Below, piece by piece: positions 48,704-58,456 of a stretch of 64,000 nt of DNA; the first letter of the stretch is position 1, and each line of letters begins with the position of its first letter. The position numbers were made by a program, and so were the translations under genes. The stretch is from assembly GCF_002902905.1 (NCBI RefSeq), contig NZ_CP026124.1, positions 2,728,001 through 2,792,000 of the forward strand, given 5' to 3'. The DNA comes from Achromobacter sp. AONIH1 (lineage in GTDB: Bacteria; Pseudomonadota; Gammaproteobacteria; Burkholderiales; Burkholderiaceae_B). Below the pieces are notes generated by a model. It made no database searches. It had not been told where the DNA came from and was given only the letters and a program-made list of their open reading frames with translations.

Positions 48704-49381
48704 ATGTTAATCCAGTTTGACCAGGTGGTCGTTTCCACGCCGCAAGCCGAGGTGCTGCGCGGGCTCAGCCTGACGCTGGCACAGCGCCGCGTCGGCATCG
48801 TCGGCCCGAACGGCGCCGGCAAGAGCACGCTGGCGCGCCTGCTCAACGGCCTGGCCTTGCCGACCTCGGGCCGGGTCAGCGTGGACGGGCTGGATACGCG
48901 CCAGGACCTGAAAGCCGTGCGGCGACGGGTCGGCTTCGTGTTTCAGAATCCCGAAAACCAGATCGTCTTTCCCATCGTGCGCGAAGACCTGGCTTTCGGC
49001 CTGAAACAGCTGGAACCCGACCGCGCCCGCCGCGAGGCCCGCATCGAGGATCAGTTGCAACGCCTGGGCGTGGCTCACCTGGCGGACCGGGCCAGCCACA
49101 GCCTGTCCGGGGGCGAGCGCCAGTTGGTCGCCCTGGCCGCGGTGCTGGTGATGGATCCGGCGCTGGTGGTGTTCGACGAACCGACCACCCAACTGGACCT
49201 GCGCAATCGCAACCGCGTCCGCGATGCGATCGCCGGGCTGGCCCACGACGCCGTCGTGGTCAGCCACGACCTGGCGCTGCTGGAGGATTTCGACCGGGTG
49301 CTGGTGATCGCCGATGGACGCGTCGCCGCCGACGACCAGCCGGCCGCCGCCCTGCGCTGGTACCGTGATCATTTCGCCTGA
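48704..49381 (+). CDS. bioM: Biotin ECF transporter ATPase BioM
   Basis: 225-residue ABC ATPase of the energy-coupling-factor class. Walker A (GPNGAGKST near residue 34), the Q-loop in FQNPENQIV, the signature LSGGERQ and Walker B LVVFDEP are intact. With BioN and BioY downstream it powers biotin uptake. No ribosome site precedes the ATG, and CATAAT sits eight bases before it, so the mRNA may be nearly leaderless. It diverges from msrB over 55 bases. Confidence 0.92.
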   Translation: MLIQFDQVVVSTPQAEVLRGLSLTLAQRRVGIVGPNGAGKSTLARLLNGLALPTSGRVSVDGLDTRQDLKAVRRRVGFVFQNPENQIVFPIVREDLAFGLKQLEPDRARREARIEDQLQRLGVAHLADRASHSLSGGERQLVALAAVLVMDPALVVFDEPTTQLDLRNRNRVRDAIAGLAHDAVVVSHDLALLEDFDRVLVIADGRVAADDQPAAALRWYRDHFA

Positions 49382-49393
49382 GGGCGGCCGCCC

Positions 49394-49990
49394 ATGCTCG
49401 AACCGCTCTATATCGCAGGCAATTCCCGACTGCACCGGCTGCCTGCCGGACTGAAGCTGCTGGCGCTGTGCGCGGCGGGGGCGGGGCTGTTCGCGCTGCG
49501 CGATCCGCGCTGGCTGGGCCTGGCGTTGGCCGTGGCCGCCGGGTTGGTCTGGTCCAGCGGCGCCGGGGCCGCGCTGCTCTTGCGCCAATTGCGCGGCCTG
49601 GCGTGGGTTCTGCTGGCGCTGGGATTGTTCACCGGCTTTTTCCAAGGTTGGGTCGAGGCGCTGGCGGTGCTGCTGCGGGTCGGCGCGATGGTGGGGCTGG
49701 CGCTGGCCGTGACGCTGACCACGCGCACCGCCGATCTGATCGCGGTATGTGAATGGGCGCTGCTGCCCTTGCAGCGCCTGGGCCTGCTCGATGCCGGTAA
49801 GGTGGCGCTGGCCCTGGCGCTGGCGCTGCGCTTCGTTCCCGAGATCTGGCGCAATTTCCATGAGATCCGCGAGGCGCAGGCCGCGCGCGGGCTCGGCGCC
49901 AATCCCCTGGCGCTGATCGTGCCGCTGATCGTCCTGACGCTGAAGCGGGCGCAGGAAGTCTCCGAAGCCATCGACGCGCGCAGTCCCTGA
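49394..49990 (+). CDS. bioN: Biotin ECF transporter transmembrane protein BioN
   Basis: 198-residue T-component (CbiQ-like) with about five membrane segments. It couples BioM to the substrate-binding BioY. The C-terminal coupling helix carries the family pattern EIREAQAARG (Ala-Arg-Gly) near residue 160. It lies 12 bases after bioM and 77 bases before bioY. Confidence 0.9.
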   Translation: MLEPLYIAGNSRLHRLPAGLKLLALCAAGAGLFALRDPRWLGLALAVAAGLVWSSGAGAALLLRQLRGLAWVLLALGLFTGFFQGWVEALAVLLRVGAMVGLALAVTLTTRTADLIAVCEWALLPLQRLGLLDAGKVALALALALRFVPEIWRNFHEIREAQAARGLGANPLALIVPLIVLTLKRAQEVSEAIDARSP

Positions 49991-50067
49991 ACGCGACGCC
50001 TCTTGACCGCGCTTTCATCATCCGGGAAGAATCATCCGGGAAAATCGTCCCTAGGGAGGGGAATGCC

Positions 50068-50625
50068 ATGAAATCCAACAATACCGTGCTGGTGGCGCTG
50101 TTCGCGGCGCTCATCGTGGTGCTGAGCCTGGTGCCGCCGATTCCGCTGCCGGCCATTCCGGTGCCGGTCACGCTGCAGACGCTGGGCGCCATGCTGGCCG
50201 GCGCCATGCTGGGGCCGGTGCGCGGGGCGCTGGCCTGCCTGCTGTATCTGGCGCTGGCGGCCATCGGCCTGCCGGTGCTGCCGGGTGGACGCGGCGGGAT
50301 GGGGGCCTTCCTGGGGCCGACCGGCGGATTCCTGATCGGCATGCCGATCGGCGCCTTTGTCACGGGCTGGCTGGCGCGCCGGCTGGCGGGCCGGGCGCCT
50401 GGCACCTGGGCCGGCGTGGCGGGCTATGCGGTCGCCTGCGTGGTCGGTGGCATCGCGGTGGTGTATGCCTGCGGCGTGCCCTGGCTGGCCTCTGTCGCCA
50501 AGATGGACCTGGGCAAGGCGGCGCTGGCCGTGGCCGTGTTCGTGCCCGGCGATCTGATCAAGGCAGCCGTGGCCGCCTGGGTGGCGTCGCGCGTGGCGCG
50601 CGTCTGGCCCATGCCGGGCCGTTGA
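50068..50625 (+). CDS. bioY: Biotin transporter substrate-binding protein BioY
   Basis: 185-residue S-component with six membrane segments that binds biotin. Family signatures include VPVTLQTLGAMLAGAMLGP near residue 32, LGLPVL-type GLPVLPGGRGGMGAFLGPTGGFLIG and the ending FVPGDLIKAAVAA. A GGGAGG ribosome site precedes the ATG. The bioMNY set suggests the cell scavenges biotin; no biotin-synthesis gene is visible here. Confidence 0.94.
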   Translation: MKSNNTVLVALFAALIVVLSLVPPIPLPAIPVPVTLQTLGAMLAGAMLGPVRGALACLLYLALAAIGLPVLPGGRGGMGAFLGPTGGFLIGMPIGAFVTGWLARRLAGRAPGTWAGVAGYAVACVVGGIAVVYACGVPWLASVAKMDLGKAALAVAVFVPGDLIKAAVAAWVASRVARVWPMPGR

Positions 50626-50657
50626 GGCTCGCGGGCGGACGCATGAGGACAGGGAAT

Positions 50658-50678
50658 CCCCCAACTGACGCATGGGGG
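50658..50678 (+). terminator. Weak terminator after bioY
   Basis: CCCCCA (50658-50663 region) pairs with TGGGGG (50673-50678) around a 9-base loop, followed by GCTTTCC. The T-run is short. The rest of the 251-base gap up to 50876 holds the promoter of the next operon. Confidence 0.35.
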
Positions 50679-50789
50679 GCTTTCCAGTACAAGTTCGCCA
50701 TTGACGAATGCGTTCGCTGAGTTTCGGTTTCCGTAGCACATCAGGGATTTACCGTAGTTGCGCCGCATCATGTGATACTGATTTAACCC

Positions 50790-50795
50790 TATAAT
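50790..50795 (+). promoter_or_regulatory. -10 element of the first LIV operon
   Basis: A perfect TATAAT lies in a strikingly AT-rich patch (about 50780-50820) 82 bases before the substrate-binding protein gene. The -35 is weak (ATCATG at 50767, 17-base gap), which suggests activator dependence. Confidence 0.5.
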
Positions 50796-50876
50796 ATTTT
50801 TTTCTGTATAACTTTAACTAGGCTCGCTTCGCCTCAAACGAGGCACCAAAAGAAGAGCCGCCACAGGAGACAAAAC

Positions 50877-52040
50877 ATGCGCAAGCATTTCGGCTTGACC
50901 GCGGCCGCCGCCGCCGTTGCCCTGACTCTTCCGCTGCTGGCCAGCGCCCAGGTCAAGGTCGGCGTGACGGTGTCCAGCACCGGCCCCGCCGCCTCGCTGG
51001 GCATCCCCGAGCGCAACACGGTCGCCCTGCTGCCGAAGGAAGTGGCCGGCCAGAAGATCGAATGGATCGTCCTGGACGACGCCACCGACACGACGCAAGC
51101 CGTCAAGAACTCGCGCAAGCTCGCCTCCGACGACAAGGTCGACGTGCTGATCGGCACCTCGGTGACGCCGGGCTCGCTGGCCATGGTCGACGTGGCCGCC
51201 GAAGCCAAGGTGCCGATGATCAGCGTGGCCGCCAGCGCCAAGATCGTCGAGCCGGTCGACGACAAGCGCCGCTGGGTCTTCAAGACTCCGCAGAACGACG
51301 CCCTGATGGCCGGTGCGCTGGCCGACGCCATGTCCAAGTCCAAGGTCAAGACGCTGGGCTTCATCGGCTTCGCCGACGCCTACGGCGACGGCTGGCTGGA
51401 CGTGATGCAGAAGGCCGCCAAGGCCAAGGGCATCGAGATCGTCTCGATCGAAAAATACAGCCGCACCGACACCAGCGTGACCGGCCAGGTTCTGAAGCTG
51501 GTCGGCGCCAAGCCCGACGCCATCCTGATCGCCGGCGCCGGCACGCCCTCGGCCCTGCCGCAAAAGGAACTGCGCGCGCGTAACTATGGCGGCGTGATCT
51601 ACCAGACCCACGGCGCCGCCAACAACGATGTGCTGCGCGTCTGCGGCAAGGATTGCGACGGCATGTTCCTGCCGGCCGGCCCGCTGCTGGTCGCCGCTCA
51701 GCTGCCTGACAGCAACCCGGTCAAGAAGTCGGCCCTGGCCTACGTCGAGACCTACGAGAAGGCCCACGGCGCCGGTTCGACCAACACCTTCGGCGGCCAT
51801 ATGTGGGACGCCGGCCAGCTGGTCGTGGCCGCCTTGCCCGCCGCGTTGAAGACCGGCGCCAAGCCCGGCACGCCGGAGTTCCGCGTGGTCATGCGCGACG
51901 CGCTGGAAAGCATCAAGGACCTGCCCGCTTCCCAGGGCGTGTTCAACATGTCGCCCACCGACCACGCGGGCTTCGATGAACGCTCGCGCGTCATCGTCAA
52001 GGTCGAAGGCGGCAAGTGGGTGTACCAGCCGGGCCTGTAA
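50877..52040 (+). CDS. LIV-type ABC transporter substrate-binding protein (first system)
   Basis: 387-residue periplasmic binding protein of the LivJ/LivK class. A signal peptide ends near LASAQ (about 23), followed by [22 protein letters not shown] and the two-lobed Peripla_BP_6 fold. It is first in an operon with LivH, a LivM-LivG fusion and LivF. Family members bind branched-chain amino acids, amides, urea or aromatic acids; the substrate cannot be told from sequence alone. AGGAG precedes the ATG. Confidence 0.92.
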   Translation: MRKHFGLTAAAAAVALTLPLLASAQVKVGVTVSSTGPAASLGIPERNTVALLPKEVAGQKIEWIVLDDATDTTQAVKNSRKLASDDKVDVLIGTSVTPGSLAMVDVAAEAKVPMISVAASAKIVEPVDDKRRWVFKTPQNDALMAGALADAMSKSKVKTLGFIGFADAYGDGWLDVMQKAAKAKGIEIVSIEKYSRTDTSVTGQVLKLVGAKPDAILIAGAGTPSALPQKELRARNYGGVIYQTHGAANNDVLRVCGKDCDGMFLPAGPLLVAAQLPDSNPVKKSALAYVETYEKAHGAGSTNTFGGHMWDAGQLVVAALPAALKTGAKPGTPEFRVVMRDALESIKDLPASQGVFNMSPTDHAGFDERSRVIVKVEGGKWVYQPGL

Positions 52041-52087
52041 GGCGCGGCTCGCCTGTTCACAGGGCGCCCGCAAGCGGCGCCCGCGCC

Positions 52088-52151
52088 ATGCGACGCGACG
52101 GTCCTTCCGGCCGGCGCGTCGCATCGGTGTTCCGGGCGCGGCCGGAACACC
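52088..52151 (+). other. Two tandem perfect hairpins between binding-protein and permease genes
   Basis: Stem 1 pairs ATGCGACGCG (52088-52097) with CGCGTCGCAT (52115-52124). Stem 2 pairs GGTGTTCCGG (52126-52135) with CCGGAACACC (52142-52151). Both have ten perfect pairs and no T-run. They are well placed to protect the 3' end of the binding-protein message so that this protein is made in excess over the membrane parts. Confidence 0.75.
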
Positions 52152-52176
52152 CAAGCAATCACAAGGTAGTTGTTCG

Positions 52177-53214
52177 ATGGATTCCTCAATTGCGCTGATT
52201 CTGCTGCAGGACGGTGTGGTCAACGGCGCTATCTATGCCCTCCTGGGCATGGCTCTGGTGCTGGTTTTCGCCGTCACGCGCGTCATCTTCATTCCCCAGG
52301 GCGAGTTCGTGGCGTTCGGCGCGCTGACGCTGGCCATGCTGGTCGACGGCAAGGTGCCCGGCACCGCCTATCTGCTGCCCCTGCTGGGCGTGGTCGCGCT
52401 GGCGCTGGAAGTGCTGCGCGCCGTGCGCACCCGCAACGCCGCCGGGCTGCCCAAGGCCTTTGTCGCCTGTCTCGTCCTGCCGCTCGCGCTGCTTTGGCTG
52501 ACGCAGAGCTATGTCGCGCCCGGCACGTCGCTGTGGCTGAACATGCTGCTGACGCTGGCGCTGGTCATTCCGATGGGCCCGATGGTCTATCGCATCGTCT
52601 ATCAGCCGCTGGCCGAAGCCACCGTGCTGGTGCTGCTGATCGTGTCGGTGGCCGTGCACTTCGCGCTGACCGGCCTGGCCCTGGTGTTCTTCGGCGCCGA
52701 AGGCTGGCGCACGCCGGCGTTCGTGAGCGGCCAGGTGGACCTGGGCTTCATGACCTGGTCGGCCCAGAGCCTGTTCGTGGTCGCGACCTGCGCCATCCTG
52801 ATCGTCGGCCTGTGGCTGTTCTTCGGCAAGACGCTGTACGGCCGCGCGCTGCGCGCCACCGCCGTCAACCGTCGCGGCGCGCGCCTGGTGGGCATCAGCA
52901 CCACCATGTCGGGCAGCCTGACCTTCACGCTGGCCACCGCCATCGGCGCGATGTCGGGCATGCTGATCGCTCCGATCACCACGGTCTATTACGACACCGG
53001 CTTCCTGATCGGCCTGAAGGGCTTCGTCGGCGCCATCATCGGCGGCCTGGCGAGCTATCCCGTGGCGGCCGCCGGCTCGCTGCTGGTGGGCGTGCTGGAA
53101 TCGTTCTCGTCGTTCTGGGCCAGCGCCTACAAGGAAGTCATCGTCTTCACCCTGATTATCCCGGTTCTGGTCTGGCGTTCGTTCAGCAGCCATCACGTGG
53201 ACGAAGAGGAATAA
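52177..53214 (+). CDS. livH: LIV-type ABC transporter permease LivH (first system)
   Basis: 345-residue permease with about eight to nine membrane segments, longer than the roughly 290 residues usual for LivH. The extra sequence lies near residues 60-115. The family start ([23 protein letters not shown]) and the [20 protein letters not shown] stretch are clear. The open frame extends back to 51976 inside the preceding gene, but the ATG at 52177 fits the family and follows the paired hairpins. Five bases separate its stop from the fusion gene. Confidence 0.9.
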   Translation: MDSSIALILLQDGVVNGAIYALLGMALVLVFAVTRVIFIPQGEFVAFGALTLAMLVDGKVPGTAYLLPLLGVVALALEVLRAVRTRNAAGLPKAFVACLVLPLALLWLTQSYVAPGTSLWLNMLLTLALVIPMGPMVYRIVYQPLAEATVLVLLIVSVAVHFALTGLALVFFGAEGWRTPAFVSGQVDLGFMTWSAQSLFVVATCAILIVGLWLFFGKTLYGRALRATAVNRRGARLVGISTTMSGSLTFTLATAIGAMSGMLIAPITTVYYDTGFLIGLKGFVGAIIGGLASYPVAAAGSLLVGVLESFSSFWASAYKEVIVFTLIIPVLVWRSFSSHHVDEEE

Positions 53215-53219
53215 ACGTC

Positions 53220-55058
53220 ATGAACCGCATTTTGCTTATCGTCTTCGTCGTCGCGCTGGCGGCGCTGCCTCTGGTGCCGGCCACGCCCGAGTTCTGGGTG
53301 ACCCAGCTGAACTACATCGGGCTGGCCAGCCTGGTGGTGCTGGGCCTGGTGCTGCTCACCGGCGTGGGCGGCCTGACCTCGTTCGGCCAGGCGGCCTTCG
53401 TCGGCCTGGGCGCCTACACCACGGCCTTCCTGACCACCCAGTACGACGTGTCGCCGTGGCTGGCCCTGCCGGCCGGCCTGGTGCTGACCGGCGTGGTCGC
53501 CTACCTGGTGGGCGCGATCACGCTGCGCCTGTCCGGCCACTACCTGCCGCTGGGCACCATCGCCTGGGGGCTGTCGCTGTACTTCCTGTTCGGCAACATC
53601 GACTGGCTGGGCAAGCACGACGGCATCGCCGGCATCGAGCCCATCAGCATCTTCGGCATCTCGCTGGCCAGCGGCCGTCACATCTATTTCCTGATCTGGG
53701 CCTTCGTGCTGCTGGCGCTGCTGGCCACGCGCAACCTGCTGAACTCGCGTCCCGGGCGCGCCATCCGCGCGCTCAAGAGCGGCGCGGGCATGGCCGAGTC
53801 CATGGGTGTGAACACGGCCGCGTACAAGGTCGTGATCTTCGTCTGGGCCGCGCTGCTGGCCTGCGTGTCGGGCTGGCTGTATGCGCACATGCAGCGCGCC
53901 GTCAGCCCCAGCCCGTTCGGCATCAACTACGGCATCGAGTACCTGTTCATGGCGGTGGTCGGCGGCGCTGGCTACGTCTGGGGCGCGCTGCTGGGCTCGA
54001 CCGTCATCCTGGTGCTGAAGGACCAGTTGCAGAACTGGCTGCCCAAACTGCTGGACACCAATGCCAACTTCGAGATGATCGTCTTCGGCGTGCTGCTGAT
54101 CCTGATGCTGCAATACGCGCGCAACGGCCTGTGGCCGATCCTGGCCAATTGGTGGGATGGCCTTACCGGCGCCGACGGCTCGCGCCGCAACCTGGCGCCG
54201 CCGGCGCCCGCGCCCGCCTTGCCGGCGCGCCAGCGTCCGCAACCCGGCCAGGTCGTGCTGGAAGTGGATGCCATCCGCAAGGAATTCGGCGGCCTGGTGG
54301 CGGTCAACGACATCAGCTTCAAGGTCAGCTCCGGCGAGATCATGGGCCTGATCGGCCCGAACGGCGCCGGCAAGAGCACCTCCTTCAACCTGATCAGCGG
54401 CGTGCTGCCGGTCACGCGCGGCCAGGTCCGCTTCATGGGCGAGCGCATCGACAACCGCTCGGCGCGCGAGATCGCCAAGCTGGGCGTGGGACGCACCTTC
54501 CAGCACGTGCAGCTGTTGCCGGGCATGACGGTGCTGGAGAACGTGGCGCTGGGCGCGCACCTGCGCTCTGACGTGGGCGTGCTGGCTGGCGCGCTGCACA
54601 GCGACCGCGCCCGCGAAGCCCAGCTGCTGCACGAGGCGGCCGAGCAGGTCAAGCGCGTGGGCCTGGGCGAGTACCTGTACGAGCAGGCGGGCAACCTGGC
54701 CCTGGGCCAGCAGCGCATCCTGGAGATCGCGCGCGCGCTGGCCGCCGATCCGGTGCTGCTGTTGCTGGACGAACCCGCAGCCGGCCTGCGCTACAAGGAA
54801 AAGCAAGACCTGGCCCGCGTGCTGGAACAATTGCGCGCCGAAGGCATGAGCATTCTGCTGGTTGAACACGATATGGATTTTGTGATGCGCCTGACCAACC
54901 ACCTGGTGGTGATGGATTTCGGCACCAAGCTGGCCGAAGGCGTGCCGGCCGAGGTGCAGCAGAACCCGGCGGTGCTGGAAGCCTACCTGGGCGGCATCGA
55001 CGACGACCTGCCCGAGGCCGACCAGGCCAAGCCCGTTGCCGCCGGAGGTGTGCAATGA
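53220..55058 (+). CDS. livM/livG: Fused LivM permease-LivG ATPase
   Basis: 612-residue single polypeptide. Residues 1-310 are a LivM permease ([20 protein letters not shown] near 47-66, about eight helices). An Ala/Pro linker covers about 325-345. From residue 346 a LivG-type ATPase follows with Walker [10 protein letters not shown] at 379-387, the [14 protein letters not shown] signature region and Walker [11 protein letters not shown]. In E. coli these are two genes. No stop or frameshift interrupts the joint. The end overlaps livF by four bases. Confidence 0.93.
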   Translation: MNRILLIVFVVALAALPLVPATPEFWVTQLNYIGLASLVVLGLVLLTGVGGLTSFGQAAFVGLGAYTTAFLTTQYDVSPWLALPAGLVLTGVVAYLVGAITLRLSGHYLPLGTIAWGLSLYFLFGNIDWLGKHDGIAGIEPISIFGISLASGRHIYFLIWAFVLLALLATRNLLNSRPGRAIRALKSGAGMAESMGVNTAAYKVVIFVWAALLACVSGWLYAHMQRAVSPSPFGINYGIEYLFMAVVGGAGYVWGALLGSTVILVLKDQLQNWLPKLLDTNANFEMIVFGVLLILMLQYARNGLWPILANWWDGLTGADGSRRNLAPPAPAPALPARQRPQPGQVVLEVDAIRKEFGGLVAVNDISFKVSSGEIMGLIGPNGAGKSTSFNLISGVLPVTRGQVRFMGERIDNRSAREIAKLGVGRTFQHVQLLPGMTVLENVALGAHLRSDVGVLAGALHSDRAREAQLLHEAAEQVKRVGLGEYLYEQAGNLALGQQRILEIARALAADPVLLLLDEPAAGLRYKEKQDLARVLEQLRAEGMSILLVEHDMDFVMRLTNHLVVMDFGTKLAEGVPAEVQQNPAVLEAYLGGIDDDLPEADQAKPVAAGGVQ

Positions 55059-55822
55059 GCGCGCAACAGAAACCGGTGCTGGAAGTCAGCAACCTGTCGG
55101 CCCGCTACGGCAAGGTCGGCGCGCTGGTCGGCGCCACGCTGACCGTGCCGGCCGGTAGCATCGTCACCGTGATCGGCGCCAACGGCGCCGGCAAGTCCAC
55201 CATGTTGAACGCGGTGATGGGTTCGCTGCCGCACACCGGCCATGCCGCCGGCGCGGTGCACTATTCGGGCACCGATGTGTCGGGCTGGCAGGTCGAGCGC
55301 CGCGTGGCCGCGGGCATGTCGCTGGTGCCGGAGCGCCGCGAGCTGTTCGGCACCATGTCGGTCGAGGACAATCTGCTGCTGGGCGGTTTCCGCCGCTACC
55401 GCGCGCGCGAGAGCGGCTGGCGCGACACGCTGAACGAAGTGTTCGACCTGTTCCCGCGCCTGCGCGAGCGCCGCGCCCAGCAGGCCGGCACGCTGTCGGG
55501 GGGCGAGCGCCAGATGCTGGCGGTGGGCCGCGCGCTGATGGCCAAGCCCCAGCTGCTGATGCTGGACGAGCCCAGCCTGGGCCTGGCGCCGCGCATCGTG
55601 CGCGAGATCTTCCACATCATCGCGCGCCTGCGCGAGACCGGCGTGGCTATCCTGCTGGTCGAGCAGAATGCGCGTGCCGCGTTGCAGGTGGCCGATTACG
55701 GCTACGTGCTGGAAACCGGCGAAGTCACGCTGCACGGCCCGGCCCGCGAGCTGGCCGGCGATCCCAAGGTCATCGAGAGCTATCTCGGCCTGGGCAAGGG
55801 CGGCGACAAGTCCGAAGGCTGA
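55055..55822 (+). CDS. livF: LIV-type ABC transporter ATPase LivF (first system)
   Basis: 255-residue ABC ATPase with Walker [10 protein letters not shown] near residue 45, signature [16 protein letters not shown] and Walker [14 protein letters not shown]. It pairs with the LivG half of the fusion protein. The ATG overlaps the upstream stop (ATGA). The operon ends here; a GC-rich stem (55829-55835 with 55863-55869) without a T-run reaches into the end of the convergent gene and may slow polymerase. Confidence 0.92.
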   Translation: MSAQQKPVLEVSNLSARYGKVGALVGATLTVPAGSIVTVIGANGAGKSTMLNAVMGSLPHTGHAAGAVHYSGTDVSGWQVERRVAAGMSLVPERRELFGTMSVEDNLLLGGFRRYRARESGWRDTLNEVFDLFPRLRERRAQQAGTLSGGERQMLAVGRALMAKPQLLMLDEPSLGLAPRIVREIFHIIARLRETGVAILLVEQNARAALQVADYGYVLETGEVTLHGPARELAGDPKVIESYLGLGKGGDKSEG

Positions 55823-55865
55823 TCGCCTCTGAAGCCGCGGCGGCCGGGCCGTCGCGGCGGGCGCT

Positions 55866-56264
55866 TCAGCGCTCGAATACCTCCACCACGCGGAAGCGCT
55901 CGCAGGCGAGCAGCATGTCGGGGCGGTAGCCGCCGTTGCGCTCGAAGTAGGCGATGTGCCCGTCGCGCCACGCTTCATACGGGCCTTCCCCCTCCGCCAC
56001 CGCGAAGGCTTCGTCCACCTGGTCGAAGCGCTGGATCACCACACTGACCGTCTCGATCACGCAGGCTGGGCGGCCCTGGCCGTCCAGCACCACGTCGCGC
56101 CGGCCCACCGTCGGCGCCGGTTCCTTGTCGTTGAAGTCGCGCATCGCTCCGCACGTGGCGGTCTTGGCGCCGGACAGCACCAGGGCCAGCAGCTCGTCGG
56201 CCAGTTCGGGGCTGTCACCGAACTGGAAGGTCACGGCGTTCTCGTAAGGGGCGGGCGGTTTCAT
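55866..56264 (-). CDS. ASCH-domain protein
   Basis: 132-residue protein of the ASCH superfamily, a small beta-barrel related to PUA domains and thought to bind RNA or modified nucleosides. The pattern TFQFGDSPELADELLALVLSGAKTAT near the N-terminus and the VIETVSVVIQRFDQV-FA-AEGEG stretch fit. The open frame extends upstream, but the ATG at 56264 overlaps the phospholipase stop by four bases and fits the family start. The biochemical role is unknown. Confidence 0.8.
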   Translation of the reverse strand: MKPPAPYENAVTFQFGDSPELADELLALVLSGAKTATCGAMRDFNDKEPAPTVGRRDVVLDGQGRPACVIETVSVVIQRFDQVDEAFAVAEGEGPYEAWRDGHIAYFERNGGYRPDMLLACERFRVVEVFER

Positions 56265-58414
56265 GCGGGGAGATTCCAATCCAGTATCAGTTCCTGGCCC
56301 ATGGCGGGGTCCGAGGTCGAGGGTTTGCCGGTTTCCAGGCGTCCGGCCAGGCGGCGCAGGAAGGCGGCGGCGGGCGTGTCCGTCAGCGTGACGGCGCAGT
56401 CGTACCAGCCGCCCAGGCGGCCGACGTCCCAATCGCATTGCGACGTGGCGCCCGCGGCCACGCGCCGCGTCTGCGCGCGTTGCCCATAGGCGGCGTCCGC
56501 GATATGGAACTCGACGGCGCGTTTGCCCGGGTTGGTCAACGTCAGGCGCAGGCGTGCGCCGGGCGCATCATAGCTGGCCTGGATGTCTGGCGCGGCCTGC
56601 GCGCCGGCGGCGAGACGTCCGGCGAAGTGGCGATGGAAACCGTTGGGGCCGAGCACCCACAGGTCATAGCGGCCGTCGTCCGTCGCCGTGTCCCAGATGC
56701 CGTCCAGGCGCTTGCCGGCCTCGACGGTATAGCGCCGTGGTCCGCGCTCCAGATGCAGCCGGTCGTAGACATGCAGCACGGCGCCGGCCGCGCCGGGATT
56801 GTCCAGGCGCAGCGTCAGCGCGTGGTCGCGCGCTGTCGCATGCGCGTGCAGCGCATAGGGCAGGGCGCGCGAGGGCCGCAGGCCGGGCTGCTGGCGGGCG
56901 GGCGGCGGCTGGTCCGGCGCGGTGGGCGTGGCGGTGCCGGGCAGCGCGGCCGCGCGCGCGGCCCGCGCGGCGGTTGCCGGAAGGGTTGTTCCGGGAACGG
57001 CGGGCTCGCTCGCGCTGAAGTCGAACAGCGAGGTCAGGTCGCCGCAGACGGCGCGGCGCCAGGGCGAGATGTTGGGTTCGGCCACGCCGAAGCGTTGCTC
57101 GATGAAGCGCAGCACCGAGGTGTGGTCGAAGACCTGCGAGTTGACCCAGCCGCCGCGCGACCAGGGCGACAGCGCGTACATGGGCACGCGCGGTCCCAGG
57201 CCATAGACGCCGTGCCGATGCGCGGGCGTATCGTCGGATTCCACGCCCGCGATGATCTCGTGGTATTCGCCGCGCGTGTCCACCGTCGAGGCGCCGGCCA
57301 GCGCGCCGCGCGCATCGCGCGAGGGCGGGGCGGGCGGCGGCATGTGGTCGAAGAAGCCGTCGTTCTCGTCGAACATCAGCAGCAGCACCGTGCGGCTCCA
57401 GACCTGTGGATTGGCGGTCAGCGCGTCCAGCACGCGCGCCACATAGTCGGCGCCCTGGGCCGGGCTGGACGGGCTGGGATGCTCGGAGCCGGCCTTGGTG
57501 GGGCAGATCCACGATACCTGCGGCAGCGTGCCGTCCAGCGCGTCCTGGCGCAGCCGGTCCAGGCCGTGCGTGCTCAGCGCCTTTTCGCGCAGCGCCGCCA
57601 GCGAGCCGGGCAGGCCCTGATAGGCGTCGCGGTAGGCCTTGAAGCCGGCGGTGGGATTGAGCGCGTAGTTGTCCGCCATGTCCTGGTAGATGCGCCAGCG
57701 GATGCCGGCGCGTTCCAGCCGTTCCGGATAGGTGGTCCAGGTGTAGGCGCCCGCAGGGTCGCCGCCGGTGAGCTTGTTGTAGGTGTTGCCCATGGCGGGG
57801 CCATGGCCGCGTCCGGCGCCGTCGTTGGTGCCGGTCCACAGGAACAGCCGGTTGACGTTGGTGCCGCCGGTGAACGAGCAATGGTAGGCGTCGCAGACGG
57901 TGAAGGCGCGCGCCAGCGCGTACTGGAAAGGCAGGTCCGCCTCGGCGTAGTACGCCATCGAGTGATTTTTCTTGGCCGCCGGCCAGAAGCCCATGCGGCC
58001 GTCGTCCCAGGCCTGCTGGGCGTTGGACCAGGTGTGCGGCGTGCTGGCGATGCGCATGGCCTCGAAGGCCGCGCGCGTGTCCAGGCGGAACGGCAGCACG
58101 GTGCGCGGGCCGCCGTCAGTGCTGTCGTTGTACTGCGACCAGACGCTGCGGCGTTCGTGTTCGGGGCTGGCGGGAACCGGAATGGGGAAGCGGTCGCCGA
58201 AGCCGCGCACGCCGGCCAGGCCGCCGAAATAATGGTCGAACGAGCGGTTCTCCTGCATGAGGACCACGATGTGTTCGACGTCGCGCAGCGTGCCGCTGCG
58301 CCGGTCGGGTTCGATCGCCAGCGCCCGTCGGATGGCCGCGGGAAACAGGCCGAGCGCGCCGGCGGCGCCCGCGAGCGCGGCGCCGGTGCGCAGGAAGTCG
58401 CGTCTGTTCGACAT
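56261..58414 (-). CDS. Phosphocholine-specific phospholipase C, Tat-exported
   Basis: 717-residue enzyme of the PlcH/PlcN family that hydrolyses phosphatidylcholine and sometimes sphingomyelin. A twin-arginine signal (NRRDFLR, hydrophobic stretch to about residue 33) precedes the catalytic domain: VLMQENRSFDHYFGG near 52-65 and HCSFTGGTNVNR near 178-189, which carries a candidate nucleophilic Thr. The C-terminal 200 residues hold two beta-sandwich repeats typical of the family. It lies 42 bases after ilvE and overlaps the ASCH gene. Haemolytic activity cannot be predicted. Confidence 0.92.
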   Translation of the reverse strand: MSNRRDFLRTGAALAGAAGALGLFPAAIRRALAIEPDRRSGTLRDVEHIVVLMQENRSFDHYFGGLAGVRGFGDRFPIPVPASPEHERRSVWSQYNDSTDGGPRTVLPFRLDTRAAFEAMRIASTPHTWSNAQQAWDDGRMGFWPAAKKNHSMAYYAEADLPFQYALARAFTVCDAYHCSFTGGTNVNRLFLWTGTNDGAGRGHGPAMGNTYNKLTGGDPAGAYTWTTYPERLERAGIRWRIYQDMADNYALNPTAGFKAYRDAYQGLPGSLAALREKALSTHGLDRLRQDALDGTLPQVSWICPTKAGSEHPSPSSPAQGADYVARVLDALTANPQVWSRTVLLLMFDENDGFFDHMPPPAPPSRDARGALAGASTVDTRGEYHEIIAGVESDDTPAHRHGVYGLGPRVPMYALSPWSRGGWVNSQVFDHTSVLRFIEQRFGVAEPNISPWRRAVCGDLTSLFDFSASEPAVPGTTLPATAARAARAAALPGTATPTAPDQPPPARQQPGLRPSRALPYALHAHATARDHALTLRLDNPGAAGAVLHVYDRLHLERGPRRYTVEAGKRLDGIWDTATDDGRYDLWVLGPNGFHRHFAGRLAAGAQAAPDIQASYDAPGARLRLTLTNPGKRAVEFHIADAAYGQRAQTRRVAAGATSQCDWDVGRLGGWYDCAVTLTDTPAAAFLRRLAGRLETGKPSTSDPAMGQELILDWNLPA

Positions 58415-58456
58415 GAAGCCTCCCAGCGGGCGCCGCCGCCCGCGGCGGATGGGGTG

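Noticed and set aside
52170..53219. N-terminal extension making a 962-residue protein upstream of LivM-LivG
   Set aside because: The first 350 codons overlap livH in another frame and read as Arg/His-rich shadow; the permease begins at the ATG at 53220.
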